From the NCBI GenBank assembly GCA_903931945.1, contig CAIZEI010000066.1:1-64000 (forward strand): DNA of 64,000 bases. Reading direction: 5' to 3'. The position numbers were made by a program, and so were the translations under genes. Positions 9,189 to 18,405 of this stretch are shown here, piece by piece. This stretch comes from an uncultured Hyphomicrobiales bacterium. Its GTDB lineage: Bacteria > Pseudomonadota > Alphaproteobacteria > Rhizobiales > Beijerinckiaceae. The stretch's first letter is position 1, and every line of letters starts with the position of its first letter. The notes below the pieces were generated by a model. It ran no database searches and had not been told where the DNA came from. It saw only the letters and a program-made list of their open reading frames with translations.

Positions 9189-9406
9189 CTGGTTGCAAGG
9201 CGCCCTGCGTCGCTTCGGACGCTTGATCTCCCGGTTCGCGCCTGACGGGAAGTCGGACCTCTCAAACTCAGATTCGAAGTTCCGTCCCGGGGATTCAAGC
9301 TGGTCCGCGATTGCCTGACCCGATCAAACGCCTTTACCTCCAGCGAAATTCAGTCAATATGCCGCATCCAAGGACCCGAAGGTTCCAGACGCCGGGAGGA
9401 TTTTAC

Positions 9407-9865
9407 ATGGCGAAGTTTGAACTCAACGTCGATGGCAAGCCGCATGCGTTAGACGCGGACGCCGAAATGCCGCTGCTTTACGCCTTGCGCGACGATCTTG
9501 GATTGAAAAATCCGCGCTTTGGCTGCGGCCTCGCCCAATGCGGCGCCTGCACGGTGCTGATCGACGGCGAGCCCCAGCGCTCCTGCTCGATCACTCTTGC
9601 CAGCGTCATGGACAGGAAAATCACGACGCTTGCCGGCATCCAGAAAGACGGCAAGCCGCACAAGGTGCAGGCCGCGTTTATCGAAGAGCAAGTGCCGCAG
9701 TGCGGCTATTGTCTCAATGGCTGGGTGATGACCTCGGTGGCGCTGCTGGAGAGAAACCCCAGGCCCAGCGACGCGCAAATCCGTGACGCGCTGTCGGGTC
9801 TCAAATGCCGCTGCGGCACGCATGTGGCGATTCTCCGCGCTGTCAAGCGCGCGGCTATGGCTTAA
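9407..9865 (+). CDS. [2Fe-2S] small subunit of an IorA-type molybdenum hydroxylase
   Basis: Electron-transfer subunit (152 residues) of a xanthine-oxidase-family enzyme. It carries two iron-sulfur sites: the plant-type ferredoxin cysteines in CGLAQCGACTVL plus a later Cys in RSCSITL, and the helical C-terminal cluster CGYC...CRCG. Relatives include IorA (isoquinoline 1-oxidoreductase), nicotinate hydroxylase NicA and aldehyde dehydrogenase subunits. ATG 9407 has GGGAGGA six bases upstream; an upstream in-frame start lacks such a site. The large subunit follows after 12 bp. Confidence 0.9.
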   Translation: MAKFELNVDGKPHALDADAEMPLLYALRDDLGLKNPRFGCGLAQCGACTVLIDGEPQRSCSITLASVMDRKITTLAGIQKDGKPHKVQAAFIEEQVPQCGYCLNGWVMTSVALLERNPRPSDAQIRDALSGLKCRCGTHVAILRAVKRAAMA

Positions 9866-9877
9866 GGGAGCGCTGAC

Positions 9878-12133
9878 ATGAACATGCAGATCAACCGCCG
9901 CCGTTTTCTCGCCGCCGCAGGATCCCTGACAATCGCCGTCGCCTTGCCCGGCGGCAAGGCCAGGGCCGCCGTCGCCAATTCGCGCGTACCGCTCGATGCG
10001 ACAAAACTCTCGACCTATGTCAGCGTCAACGCAGACGGCTCTGCGGTGGGCTGGGTCGGCAAGGTCGACATGGGCCAGGGCACCGAAATTGGCTGGGCGC
10101 AAATGGTCGCCGAGGAGCTTGATCTCCCGCTGACGCGCGTGACGATCGTGCAGGGCCACACCAACGCCACCATCAACATGGGCGGCGCCTCGGGCTCGAC
10201 GGGCATCTGGCGCGGCGGCGCGGCCATGCGCGTGGCGGCGGCCGAAGCGCGGCTCGCGCTGGTGAACATGGCGGCGGAAAAGCTTTCCGTTCCCGCCGAC
10301 ACGCTGGAGGTCAACGACGGCATTGTCTCTGTGAAAGGCGATGTCTCAAAAAAGATTTCATACGCGCAATTGATCGGCGGCAAGCACTTTGTCGAAACGC
10401 TCGAGTGGAACAAGGAAATCGGCAGCAACCTCGCCATCAATGGCAAGGCGACGCCAAAGAAGCCGGGCGAATACAAAATCGTCGGCAAGACTGGCCATCG
10501 CCGCCGCGACGTCGCCGACAAGGCGCTCGGCAGGCTCGAATATATGGTCGATGTGAAAGTGCCAGGCATGTTGCACGGTCGCGTCATTCGCCCGCCGGTC
10601 GCCGGCGCCGTGCCGACAGCTGTCGATGAAGCCTCGATCAAGTCCATCAAAGGCGCGAAGGTCGTGTGGGACAAGGGCTTTATCGCTGTCGCCGCGCCGC
10701 GCGAGTGGGAGGCGATCAAAGCCGCGAAGCTGCTGAACGTCACGTGGTCCGACGTCAAGGCGCCCTTCCCGGGCGTCGATAATATCTACGACCACATCCG
10801 CGCCGCGCCGGTCATCCAACGCGATGTCGACAAGGAAAAGGGCAATGTGGACGACGCCTTCGCCAAAGCGGCGAAGGTTTTTGAGGCGCAATATGAATGG
10901 CCCTTCCAGTCGCACGCCAATATGGCGCCCGCCTGTGGCATCGTGGATGTACAGAAGGACAGCGCACGCATCTGGTCAGCCACGCAGAAGCCGCATTACT
11001 GCCGCGATGGCATCGCCATGTTGCTCGGCATGGACCCTCAAAAAGTGATCTGCTCCTCGATGATCGGGCCGGGCTCATACGGGCGCAATGATTCCGGCGA
11101 TGTCTGCATGGACGCCGCCGTGATGTCGCGCGCGCTCGGCAAGCCTGTGCGGGTGCAGGGCATGCGCCATGACGGCACTGGCTGGGACCCCAAAGCTCCC
11201 GCTTCGGTGCACACCTCGCGCGTGGCGCTCGACGCCGACAACAAGGTGACCGCGTGGTATTTCGAATCCAAGGTGTTTTCGAAGCGCGACGCCTTCAACA
11301 ACGAGGGCGATCCCGCCTTCACGCTCGCCGGCCAATTGCTTGGCTTGCCGTTGAAGCCAACGCTGATTTTCGGCGGGCCCGAGGAAAGCTACGGCTTTCC
11401 TGCCTTCCGGAAGATTTCCAACATCATTCCGCCGCTGCTTGACCGAGCCTCGCCGTTGCGCACCGCGCATATGCGCGATCCTGGCGGGCCGCAGGTGCAT
11501 TTTGCCGTGGAATCTTTCATCGACGAACTCGCCTATTCCCTTGGCGTCGATCCCCTGGAATTCCGTCTCGCCAACGTCACGGACGCACGCGACAAGGCCG
11601 TAATCCAGGCTGCGGCCGACAAGGCTGGCTGGCAAAAGCGCACAAGCCCCCGCAAGGTCGCCGATGGCGATGTGCTGAAAGGCCAAGGCATCGCCTACGC
11701 CACGCGCGGGGGCACCCGCGTCGCGATGATCGCCGAAGTCGAGGTGGCCAAATCCACGGGCCGCGTTTGGGTGCGCAAGTGGACGGTCGCGCATGATTGC
11801 GGGCAGATCGTCAATCCCGATCTGTTGCGCCTCACCATCGAGGGCAATGTCTGCCAGTCGACGTCGCGCGCCGTCCACGAACAGGTCAAGTTCGACGACA
11901 AGGCGGTGACGTCCGTGGATTGGCTGACCTATCCCATCCTTGACATGAAGGACGCGCCCGAAACCGTCGATATCATTCTCATCGACCATCCCGAAATCCC
12001 GCCAACAGGCGCCGGAGAAGCGGCCTCGCGCCCAACTGCGGCCGCGATCGCCAACGCCATCTTCGACGCCACCGGCTTGCGCATGCGCCACGCGCCGCTG
12101 CTGCCGGAGCGGATCAAGGCGGGGATGGCGTAA
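9878..12133 (+). CDS. Molybdopterin-binding large subunit (IorB-type), Tat-exported
   Basis: Catalytic subunit (751 residues) of the molybdenum hydroxylase. It starts with a twin-arginine signal (NRRRFLAAAG then a hydrophobic run to GKARA), so the enzyme probably acts in the periplasm, as do IorB-like two-subunit enzymes. The active-site Glu is expected in TGAGEAASRP near the C-terminus; Mo-pterin loops include GGASGSTGIWRGG and RDPGGPQVHFA. There is no FAD-subunit gene, so electrons may go to a cytochrome rather than NAD. Substrates of relatives are N-heterocycles and aldehydes, so the reaction cannot be fixed. The neighbour moaA belongs to molybdopterin synthesis. Confidence 0.88.
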   Translation: MNMQINRRRFLAAAGSLTIAVALPGGKARAAVANSRVPLDATKLSTYVSVNADGSAVGWVGKVDMGQGTEIGWAQMVAEELDLPLTRVTIVQGHTNATINMGGASGSTGIWRGGAAMRVAAAEARLALVNMAAEKLSVPADTLEVNDGIVSVKGDVSKKISYAQLIGGKHFVETLEWNKEIGSNLAINGKATPKKPGEYKIVGKTGHRRRDVADKALGRLEYMVDVKVPGMLHGRVIRPPVAGAVPTAVDEASIKSIKGAKVVWDKGFIAVAAPREWEAIKAAKLLNVTWSDVKAPFPGVDNIYDHIRAAPVIQRDVDKEKGNVDDAFAKAAKVFEAQYEWPFQSHANMAPACGIVDVQKDSARIWSATQKPHYCRDGIAMLLGMDPQKVICSSMIGPGSYGRNDSGDVCMDAAVMSRALGKPVRVQGMRHDGTGWDPKAPASVHTSRVALDADNKVTAWYFESKVFSKRDAFNNEGDPAFTLAGQLLGLPLKPTLIFGGPEESYGFPAFRKISNIIPPLLDRASPLRTAHMRDPGGPQVHFAVESFIDELAYSLGVDPLEFRLANVTDARDKAVIQAAADKAGWQKRTSPRKVADGDVLKGQGIAYATRGGTRVAMIAEVEVAKSTGRVWVRKWTVAHDCGQIVNPDLLRLTIEGNVCQSTSRAVHEQVKFDDKAVTSVDWLTYPILDMKDAPETVDIILIDHPEIPPTGAGEAASRPTAAAIANAIFDATGLRMRHAPLLPERIKAGMA

Positions 12134-12145
12134 GGCGGGCAGGAA

Positions 12146-12175
12146 CAGGGCGCCCTCTCCCCGGGAGGGCGCCTG
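12146..12175. terminator. Hairpin between converging genes, probable bidirectional terminator
   Basis: CAGGGCGCCCTC and GAGGGCGCCTG form a strong stem with one bulged G and a short loop, followed by TCGTTTCG. It lies in the 52-bp gap between the stop of the molybdenum hydroxylase and the stop of the converging DUF971 gene. Confidence 0.6.
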
Positions 12176-12185
12176 TCGTTTCGCG

Positions 12186-12545
12186 TTACCGCTCGAGACC
12201 TTTGGCTTTCAGTTCGTCGAGATAGGCCGCCCATTTCGTGTCGTAGGCCAGACCGAGTTCGCGCAGATAGGTAAATCCGTAGATGCCGGTGGAATGGCCA
12301 TCGTCGAAAACCAGTCGCACGGCGTAATTGCCGGTCGGGACGATCTCGGCAATAGCGACGTTGCGCTTGCCATGCTGGGTCGTGCGCTGGCCGGGTCCAT
12401 GACCCTGAACTTCGGCGCTGGGGCTTTCCACCCGCAGATATTCAGCGGGCAGGCTGATGAGGCCGCCATCGTCGAAGGCGAGGACCAAAAGATGGCCCTT
12501 GTCCTTCAGCCTGAGTTCAAGAGGCCAGGGCGCAGTGTCAGTCAT
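12186..12545 (-). CDS. DUF971 (gamma-butyrobetaine hydroxylase-like N-terminal domain) protein
   Basis: A small conserved protein of 119 residues. The pattern WPLELRLKDKGHLLVLAFDD...LPAEYLRVESPSAEVQGHG...VGNYAVRLVFDDGHSTGIY (abridged) is the DUF971 fold, also found at the N-terminus of gamma-butyrobetaine hydroxylase and beside Mrp/ApbC iron-sulfur proteins. No oxygenase domain is attached. ATG 12545 was chosen over an upstream in-frame ATG because it matches family starts (MTDTAPWPLELRL). It is divergent from moaA with 88 bp between start codons. Confidence 0.85.
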   Translation of the reverse strand: MTDTAPWPLELRLKDKGHLLVLAFDDGGLISLPAEYLRVESPSAEVQGHGPGQRTTQHGKRNVAIAEIVPTGNYAVRLVFDDGHSTGIYGFTYLRELGLAYDTKWAAYLDELKAKGLER

Positions 12546-12633
12546 GGGGGTTCCGGCGTAGGGAAGTCGCCGAATAGGCCTTTCGCTGATCTTCGGCAAG
12601 GACTATATCAGGGCCAACATAAAGTCAGGCGTC

Positions 12634-13668
12634 ATGACCATAGTCGAGAAAAACTTTACAGCGATGGGAACCGCCCCGCTGATCGACCCGTTTGGACGGG
12701 CCGTGACCTATATTCGCGTATCGGTGACGGACCGTTGCGATTTCCGTTGCGTCTACTGCATGTCCGAGGACATGAATTTTCTCCCCAAGCGCGATCTTTT
12801 GACGCTTGAGGAACTTGACCGGCTTTGCGCTGCTTTTATCGGCCTCGGCACGCGCAAGATCAGGGTCACGGGGGGCGAACCACTGGTGCGGCGCGGCATC
12901 ATGACCCTCTTCAGGAGCCTGTCGCGGCATCTTGAGTCGGGTGCGCTGGAGGAAGTCACCGTCACCACCAACGGCTCGCAACTCGCAAAATATGCGCGGG
13001 AGCTGTTTGACTGCGGCGTGCAGCGTATCAATGTTTCGCTGGATACGCTGGACGCCGACCGATTCCGCGCGGTGACGCGCTGGGGCGATCTGGCCAGGGT
13101 GATGGAGGGGATAGATGCGGCTCAGGAAGCCGGGCTCGCTGTCAAGATCAATGCCGTCGCGCTCAGGGGCGTGAACGATGATGCATTTCCGCAACTGATC
13201 GAATGGGCGCATGGACGGGGCATGGACCTGACTTTTATAGAAGTCATGCCGCTCGGCGATATCGACGCGGCGAGGGTCGACCAATATCTGCCCCTCAGCG
13301 ATGTCCGCAAAAGCCTGATGCAGCGCTATAGTCTGGAGCCCATCGATTATCAGACCGGTGGCCCCGCGCGTTATGTGCGCGTCAAGGAGACCGGCGGGCG
13401 GCTTGGGTTCATCACGCCGATGACGCACAATTTTTGCGAAAGCTGCAACCGCGTGCGCGTAACCTGCACCGGCACGCTCTATATGTGCCTCGGACAGGAA
13501 GATGCGGCGGATCTGCGCGCGCCGCTTCGGGCGTCTGATTCTGACGACGGGCTGGTGGGCGCCATTCGCGACGCGATCACCCGCAAGCCTAAAGGTCATG
13601 ATTTCATCATCGACCGGGCGACGGCAAACCCGGCTGTGGGTCGTCATATGAGCGTCACAGGCGGGTAA
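12634..13668 (+). CDS. moaA: GTP 3',8-cyclase MoaA
   Basis: Radical-SAM enzyme for the first step of molybdopterin synthesis. The 344-residue product has the N-terminal cluster motif CDFRCVYC, the GGEPLVR loop, the C-terminal 4Fe-4S motif with [11 protein letters not shown] and a later Cys in LYMCLGQ, and ends in Gly-Gly, which activity needs. The cofactor would serve the adjacent IorAB-type enzyme among others; moaC and moeA are not in the window. About 150 bp without a recognisable feature separate it from the next gene. Confidence 0.96.
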   Translation: MTIVEKNFTAMGTAPLIDPFGRAVTYIRVSVTDRCDFRCVYCMSEDMNFLPKRDLLTLEELDRLCAAFIGLGTRKIRVTGGEPLVRRGIMTLFRSLSRHLESGALEEVTVTTNGSQLAKYARELFDCGVQRINVSLDTLDADRFRAVTRWGDLARVMEGIDAAQEAGLAVKINAVALRGVNDDAFPQLIEWAHGRGMDLTFIEVMPLGDIDAARVDQYLPLSDVRKSLMQRYSLEPIDYQTGGPARYVRVKETGGRLGFITPMTHNFCESCNRVRVTCTGTLYMCLGQEDAADLRAPLRASDSDDGLVGAIRDAITRKPKGHDFIIDRATANPAVGRHMSVTGG

Positions 13669-13821
13669 GTCGATCGTCTTCCAGGCGCGCATTTTGTCGC
13701 TGTGACAGCGCCCGCCTCGACAAACCCATCGCCCCCCGATAGAGAAAGCCATCGATCATAGACGCCGGCAGACCGGCGGAAGGGTTCGCGCCAAAAGCGA
13801 AAATCCTTCCTGGGGGTGGAG

Positions 13822-15327
13822 ATGCACGACTTGGATTTCGATCACGAACACGCCGCGATGACGGAAGAAGACAAGGCCGCTATGGCGCGCTTTATCTGGG
13901 CGCAGGAAACCGTCGAACTGAACACCATCGGGATCGACATCGGATCCTCGACCTCGCACCTGCTGTTTGCCAAGGTGACGCTGCAGCGCCAGTCGCAGGG
14001 CCTGTCGAGCCGCTTTCTCGTCGTCAACCGCGAAGTCGTGTGGCGCTCGGAAATCATGCTGACGCCGTTTTTGCGCGATGGCACGATTGACGCTCACGCC
14101 CTCGATCATTTCATCCACGATTCCTACAAGGCTGCGGGGCTGAAACGCTCGGACATCGACAGCGGCGCGGTCATCCTGACCGGCGAGGCGATCAAGCGCA
14201 CCAACGCACGCGCCATTGACGAATTGTTCGCAGACCAGGCTGGAAAATTCGTTTGTGCGACTGCGGGCCATAAACTCGAATGCACGCTGGCTGCGCACGG
14301 ATCGGGCGCAGTGGCGCTGTCGCGCCAGCGGCAGGGCTGTGTGCTGCATGTCGATATCGGCGGCGGCACGACCAAGCTCGCGCTGATTGACAAGGGCGTG
14401 GTGCGTTCGGTGTCGGCGTTTGCCGTCGGCGGGCGTCTTGTTGCGCAGGACGATCAGGGCGAATGGACGCGCGTCGATCAATCGGCCTGGCTGGTCGCGC
14501 GCGAGCTGGGGCTTGCCACGGACGCCAAAACGCTCTCGGACCCGGCGGTGCGCGAGCAAATCGCTGCGCGCCTCGCCGATGTCGCTATCAACGAAATTTT
14601 CGGCGATGAACTCGATGCGCTTGGCAAATCGCTCGAGCTGACAGAGCCCCTTGATCGCAGCATTGCGCCGACCGCCATTACCTTTTCGGGCGGCGTTTCG
14701 GAATATATTTTTGAAACCGAACCGCGCGATTTTGGCGATATTGCCCGTCTTCTCGCGCTTGGCATCCGCAAGCGGCTTGCCGCGCGTAAGGGACTGCCTG
14801 TCATCGATCCGGGCAACCGCATTCGGGCCACGGTGATTGGCGCCTCGCAATTCACCGTGCAGGTGAGCGGCAAGACGATCTTCATGTCGAATGAAGCTGT
14901 GCTGCCGGTGCATAACGTGCCGGTCGCGCGCATTACTCCCGATATGTCCGGCGCGATTGATCCGGACGCTGTCGCGCGCGCGATCACCGAAAAAACCGCG
15001 CAGCTCGATATCGATCCTGCCGGGCGGATGGCGATTTCGTTCACATTTGAAGGCGATCCCGAATATTCGCGGTTGCATGCGCTGGCGCAGGGCATTTTGC
15101 GAGCGACAACGCCGGGCGGCAAACGCCGCGATGTGTTGATGCTGATGATCGATGGCGATATCGGCAAGACCATGGGCAATCTTTTGCATCGCGAACTCGA
15201 ACTGCCCGGCGATCTCGTGTCCATCGATGGCGTGCAATTGCAGGAGCTCGACTACGTCGATATCGGCGAGATGATCAATCCGCCAGGAGTCGTGCCTGTC
15301 GTCATCAAATCCCTGCTGTTTTCCTGA
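13822..15327 (+). CDS. eutA: EutA-like reactivating-factor ATPase, orphan (no eutBC nearby)
   Basis: A 501-residue actin/Hsp70-fold protein. It matches EutA, which releases inactive cobalamin from ethanolamine ammonia-lyase: phosphate-1 loop IGIDIGSSTSHLLFAK, the block DSGAVILTGEAIKRTNARAI, then HVDIGGGTTKLALID and ITFSGGVSEYI. There is no ammonia-lyase or other B12 enzyme gene in this window. Instead the gene opens an operon of four (gaps 17, 6 and 15 bp) with a bicupin, a Pht5-like protein and nadC, so its partner here is unknown. ATG 13822 follows TGGGGG; a GTG two codons earlier is possible. The EutA family assignment is firm; its role is inferred. Confidence 0.85.
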   Translation: MHDLDFDHEHAAMTEEDKAAMARFIWAQETVELNTIGIDIGSSTSHLLFAKVTLQRQSQGLSSRFLVVNREVVWRSEIMLTPFLRDGTIDAHALDHFIHDSYKAAGLKRSDIDSGAVILTGEAIKRTNARAIDELFADQAGKFVCATAGHKLECTLAAHGSGAVALSRQRQGCVLHVDIGGGTTKLALIDKGVVRSVSAFAVGGRLVAQDDQGEWTRVDQSAWLVARELGLATDAKTLSDPAVREQIAARLADVAINEIFGDELDALGKSLELTEPLDRSIAPTAITFSGGVSEYIFETEPRDFGDIARLLALGIRKRLAARKGLPVIDPGNRIRATVIGASQFTVQVSGKTIFMSNEAVLPVHNVPVARITPDMSGAIDPDAVARAITEKTAQLDIDPAGRMAISFTFEGDPEYSRLHALAQGILRATTPGGKRRDVLMLMIDGDIGKTMGNLLHRELELPGDLVSIDGVQLQELDYVDIGEMINPPGVVPVVIKSLLFS

Positions 15328-15344
15328 CGTCTGGAGGCCCTGAC

Positions 15345-16460
15345 ATGAGCGAACCCGTCACCCACCGCTATGGCATTGACGCCTATCTCGACTGGGTCGC
15401 CAATGAAGGGCTTCCGGTCACAGAGGATTACGGCATAGACCTTTTCAAGGTCGAGATGAAACATTGGCCGCGCTATGACGTGAAAGGCGCCGCCGTGCAT
15501 CTGAAAGGCCGGGGCGACTTTTCCAACATGTTCCTGATGGAATTGGCGCCGGGCGGTTCGACCGCGCCGCAGCGGCATCTTTACGAGGATGTCTATTACG
15601 TGCTCGAAGGCCATGGCTCCACGCAGATCGAATTGCCCGATGGAACCAAGCGCAGCTTCGAATGGGGTCCGAAGGGCCTGTTTGCGATTCCACTGAACGC
15701 CAAACACCGGCACTTCAATTCGAGCGGACGCGAACGGGCGCTGCTGGTCACCACCACCGATCTGCCATTGGTGATGAATGTCTTCCATAACGACAAATTC
15801 ATTTTCGACAATGCATTCGACTTCACCGAACGTTCGGGCAAGGCGAGCCATTTTACCGGCGAGGGCGATCTGATCACCGTGCGTCCGGGCAATCATATGT
15901 GGGAGACGAATTTCGTTCCCGATCTTGAAGCCATTGAGTTGAAAACCTGGGGCGACCGGGGCGCAGGCGGCACCAATATTATGTTTGTGCTCGCCGATGG
16001 CTCCATGCATGCGCATATCTCGGAAATGCCCGTTGGCACCTATAAAAAGGGCCACCGACATGGGCCGGGATTCCACGTTATGTGCGTAATGGGCGAGGGC
16101 TATTCATTGCTCTGGTTTGATGCGGAGAAGGACTTTCTGCGTATCGACTGGAAACATGGCGTTGTCTTTCCGCCCGCTGATCAGCAATTCCACCAGCATT
16201 TTAACGCCGGTTCCACGCGCGCACGCTATCTGGCCACCGGCGTCGGCGGTCTGCGCTATCCTGTCACGACAGCCAATCGCCGGTCGCTGATCGGATTGAA
16301 ACCCGGGGAAAAAGGCGCTGTGTCCACCAGCATCAAGGAGGGTGGCGACCAGGTCGAATATGAGGACCAGGACGCCCGCATCCAGAAAATCTGGATCGAG
16401 GAAACCCGTAAACATGGCGTTGATCAGAAGATGGACAAGTTCTTTCCCGCTAAGGTCTGA
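15345..16460 (+). CDS. Bicupin protein, possible ring-cleavage dioxygenase or isomerase
   Basis: 371 residues with two beta-barrel domains. The first cupin reads PGGSTAPQRHLYEDVYYVLEG, where the first metal His is replaced by Gln (QRHLYE). The second has the canonical pair in TYKKGHRHGPGFHVM. Metal binding is therefore expected mainly in the C-terminal barrel. There is no signal peptide. Gentisate-dioxygenase-like bicupins cleave aromatic rings, but sequence alone does not establish that here. A GGAGG precedes the ATG by seven bases. Second gene of the EutA operon. Confidence 0.8.
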   Translation: MSEPVTHRYGIDAYLDWVANEGLPVTEDYGIDLFKVEMKHWPRYDVKGAAVHLKGRGDFSNMFLMELAPGGSTAPQRHLYEDVYYVLEGHGSTQIELPDGTKRSFEWGPKGLFAIPLNAKHRHFNSSGRERALLVTTTDLPLVMNVFHNDKFIFDNAFDFTERSGKASHFTGEGDLITVRPGNHMWETNFVPDLEAIELKTWGDRGAGGTNIMFVLADGSMHAHISEMPVGTYKKGHRHGPGFHVMCVMGEGYSLLWFDAEKDFLRIDWKHGVVFPPADQQFHQHFNAGSTRARYLATGVGGLRYPVTTANRRSLIGLKPGEKGAVSTSIKEGGDQVEYEDQDARIQKIWIEETRKHGVDQKMDKFFPAKV

Positions 16461-16466
16461 GCACTC

Positions 16467-17450
16467 ATGCCCAATGTGCAGTTGACGCTGGCCGTCGGCG
16501 ACTACGAGATCACGCGCCCGCTCAAAGATGGAACCGTGGCCCCCGATGGCGTCGATCTCATTGTTCTGACAGATATCGATTCGACGACGCGCCACTGGCG
16601 TTTTTTGCGCAACCGGGAATTCGACATTGCCGAACTCTCGGCGTCTTCGTTCCTGCTCGCACGCGAAGCCGGTCTGCCCGTCGTTGGCATTCCGGTCTTC
16701 CCGCATCGCCGGTTCCGGCATGAATTTGTGTTCGTCAACACGAGGAAGGGCATCCGCACGCCGAAAGATTTGATCGGCAAAACCGTTGGGCTGAAATCCT
16801 TTCAGGCGACGGCGATTGTCTGGATGCGCGGCATCCTCGAGCATGAATATGGCGTGCCGCACAAGAGCGTCAACTGGGTCGCAGAGCTCGACGAAGACGT
16901 CGAATTCACGCCCGCGCCGGGTTTGAACCTGAGCAAGGTTCCAGATGGGCGCACGCTTGAATCCATGCTGGTGGCGGGCGAGATTGACGCCTGCCTGCAT
17001 ACTGATCTGATCGAGCCCTATATCAAGGGCAATCCAGCCGTCGCGCGCCTGTTCGATGATTATAAAAGCGAAGAAGTCGCTTATTTCAAAAAGACCGGCA
17101 TTTTTCCGATCATGCATGTCGTTGCAATCAAACAGGACGTGGCGGAACGCCTGCCGTGGCTGCCGGTCGAATTGTTCAAGGCGTTCGAGCGCGCCAAATC
17201 CATTGGCGTGAAACGCATCTTCAATCCGCGCGTCGCCCCGCTCGCGTTCTGGCGCAGCGCGATGGAAGAGCAGGAAAAGCTGCTGGGGCCGGACCCGTGG
17301 GAATATGGCTTGAGCGCCAGCAATCGAAAGAACTTTGAAACGCTGGCTCTCTTTTCGCATGAACATGGCATGTTGAAAAATCTGCCCGATATCGACATGC
17401 TGTTTCATTCCACATCGCAGGGCCGCGGGCGCGGCGGCCATCGGGTTTAA
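16467..17450 (+). CDS. 4,5-dihydroxyphthalate decarboxylase / NMT1-like periplasmic-binding fold protein
   Basis: 327 residues, no signal peptide, with the type II binding-protein fold used by NMT1/ThiY-like proteins and the Pht5 decarboxylase. Typical blocks are LTLAVGDYEITRPLKDGTV, FDIAELSASSFLLAREAGLP and RKGIRTPKDLIGKTVGLKSF. It therefore looks like a cytoplasmic Pht5-type protein rather than a transporter component, though a lost leader cannot be excluded. If a decarboxylase, its substrate would be an aromatic dicarboxylate. Its start lies 6 bp after the bicupin stop. A shorter-motif relative without a leader occurs in the facing operon (26464-27561). Confidence 0.75.
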   Translation: MPNVQLTLAVGDYEITRPLKDGTVAPDGVDLIVLTDIDSTTRHWRFLRNREFDIAELSASSFLLAREAGLPVVGIPVFPHRRFRHEFVFVNTRKGIRTPKDLIGKTVGLKSFQATAIVWMRGILEHEYGVPHKSVNWVAELDEDVEFTPAPGLNLSKVPDGRTLESMLVAGEIDACLHTDLIEPYIKGNPAVARLFDDYKSEEVAYFKKTGIFPIMHVVAIKQDVAERLPWLPVELFKAFERAKSIGVKRIFNPRVAPLAFWRSAMEEQEKLLGPDPWEYGLSASNRKNFETLALFSHEHGMLKNLPDIDMLFHSTSQGRGRGGHRV

Positions 17451-17465
17451 GTCTGGAGACGCAAA

Positions 17466-18323
17466 ATGGCCATGACGTTTTTCAACCCGGTCTATCTCGA
17501 CAAAGCCGTGCGCGCCGCGCTCGACGAAGACCTTGGCCGCGCCGGCGACGTGACGACGCTCGCGACCATTCCCGCAGGCAGGATGGCGACAGCCGTGATG
17601 GCGTTGCGCAAACCGGGCGTCGTTTGTGGTCTGCCGGTGGTCGAGGCCGTATTTCGCACGATTGACCCCTCGCTCAAATTCGAGGCGCTGGCTGAGGATA
17701 GCGCTGATATGCCGGGAAATCGCACGCCGGTTGCGCGCATTTCCGGCGATGCGCGGGCGATCCTGACGGCCGAGCGCGTTGCGCTGAATTACATGTGCCG
17801 CCTGTCCGGCATCGCCACAATGACCGCGAAATATGTTGCGCTGGTGGCGCATACGAACGCGAAGATTTGTTGCACGCGCAAAACCACGCCGGGCCTGCGC
17901 GCGCTTGAAAAATATGCAGTGCGATGCGGAGGCGCGATGAACCATCGCTTCGGGCTCGACGACGCAATTCTGATCAAGGACAATCACATCGCGGTGTGTG
18001 GCGGCGTCAAACAGGCCCTGCGCGCGGCAAAAGCCGCTGCCGGACATCTCGTGAAGATCGAGATCGAGGTCGATACGCTCGACCAGTTGCGCGAAGTGAT
18101 TGCGGAGGGCGCAGATTTCTGTCTGCTCGACAACATGACTGTGGACACCATGCGCGAAGCGGTCAAAATCTCCGCGGGCCGCGTGAAATTCGAAGCCTCG
18201 GGCGGCATCAATATCGAGACTGTGAAAACCATCGCCGAAACCGGCGTCGATCTGATTTCATCCGGCTCGCTGACGCATTCTGCGCCGATACTGGATGTGG
18301 GGCTCGACATCGAGATCGGGTGA
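17466..18323 (+). CDS. nadC: Quinolinate phosphoribosyltransferase (carboxylating)
   Basis: Converts quinolinate and PRPP to nicotinate mononucleotide with loss of CO2, in de novo NAD synthesis. 285 residues. The active-site blocks are present: TRKTTPGLRALEKYAVRCGG, NHRFGLDDAILIKDNHIA, KIEIEVDTLDQLREV and FEASGGINI. nadA and nadB are not adjacent. It is the last gene of the EutA/bicupin operon, unusual company for a housekeeping NAD gene. Its last 66 bp including the stop are repeated exactly 789 bp downstream, after the toxin-antitoxin pair. Reading frame and length are intact. Confidence 0.93.
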   Translation: MAMTFFNPVYLDKAVRAALDEDLGRAGDVTTLATIPAGRMATAVMALRKPGVVCGLPVVEAVFRTIDPSLKFEALAEDSADMPGNRTPVARISGDARAILTAERVALNYMCRLSGIATMTAKYVALVAHTNAKICCTRKTTPGLRALEKYAVRCGGAMNHRFGLDDAILIKDNHIAVCGGVKQALRAAKAAAGHLVKIEIEVDTLDQLREVIAEGADFCLLDNMTVDTMREAVKISAGRVKFEASGGINIETVKTIAETGVDLISSGSLTHSAPILDVGLDIEIG

Positions 18324-18328
18324 AGGGG
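18263..18328 (+). repeat. 66-bp direct repeat, left copy (functional 3' end of nadC)
   Basis: Covers the last 20 nadC codons, the stop and four following Gs. It is identical base for base to the right copy at 19052-19117. It forms the left boundary of the toxin-antitoxin unit. Confidence 0.95.
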
Positions 18329-18354
18329 GCGGTCAGCGCAAATATTCCGCGCGC

Positions 18355-18383
18355 TGGATAAATGGCAGACGAAATGCTAATAT
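18355..18383 (+). promoter_or_regulatory. Candidate promoter of the toxin-antitoxin pair
   Basis: TGGATA and TAATAT with a 17-bp spacer, 22 bp before the antitoxin start codon, in an AT-richer stretch than its surroundings. It lies wholly inside the cassette. Confidence 0.45.
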
Positions 18384-18405
18384 ACAGCGTCGTGGAGTAC
18401 AGGCC

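Noticed and set aside
13756-15237. A 493-codon open frame on the minus strand
   Set aside because: It is antisense to the EutA-like gene, which has clear ATPase motifs. No domain or ribosome-binding site supports the antisense frame.
16104-18047. A 647-codon open frame on the minus strand
   Set aside because: It lies entirely opposite the bicupin, Pht5-like and nadC genes, all with clear family motifs. The antisense frame has no recognisable domain and reflects GC-rich codon bias.
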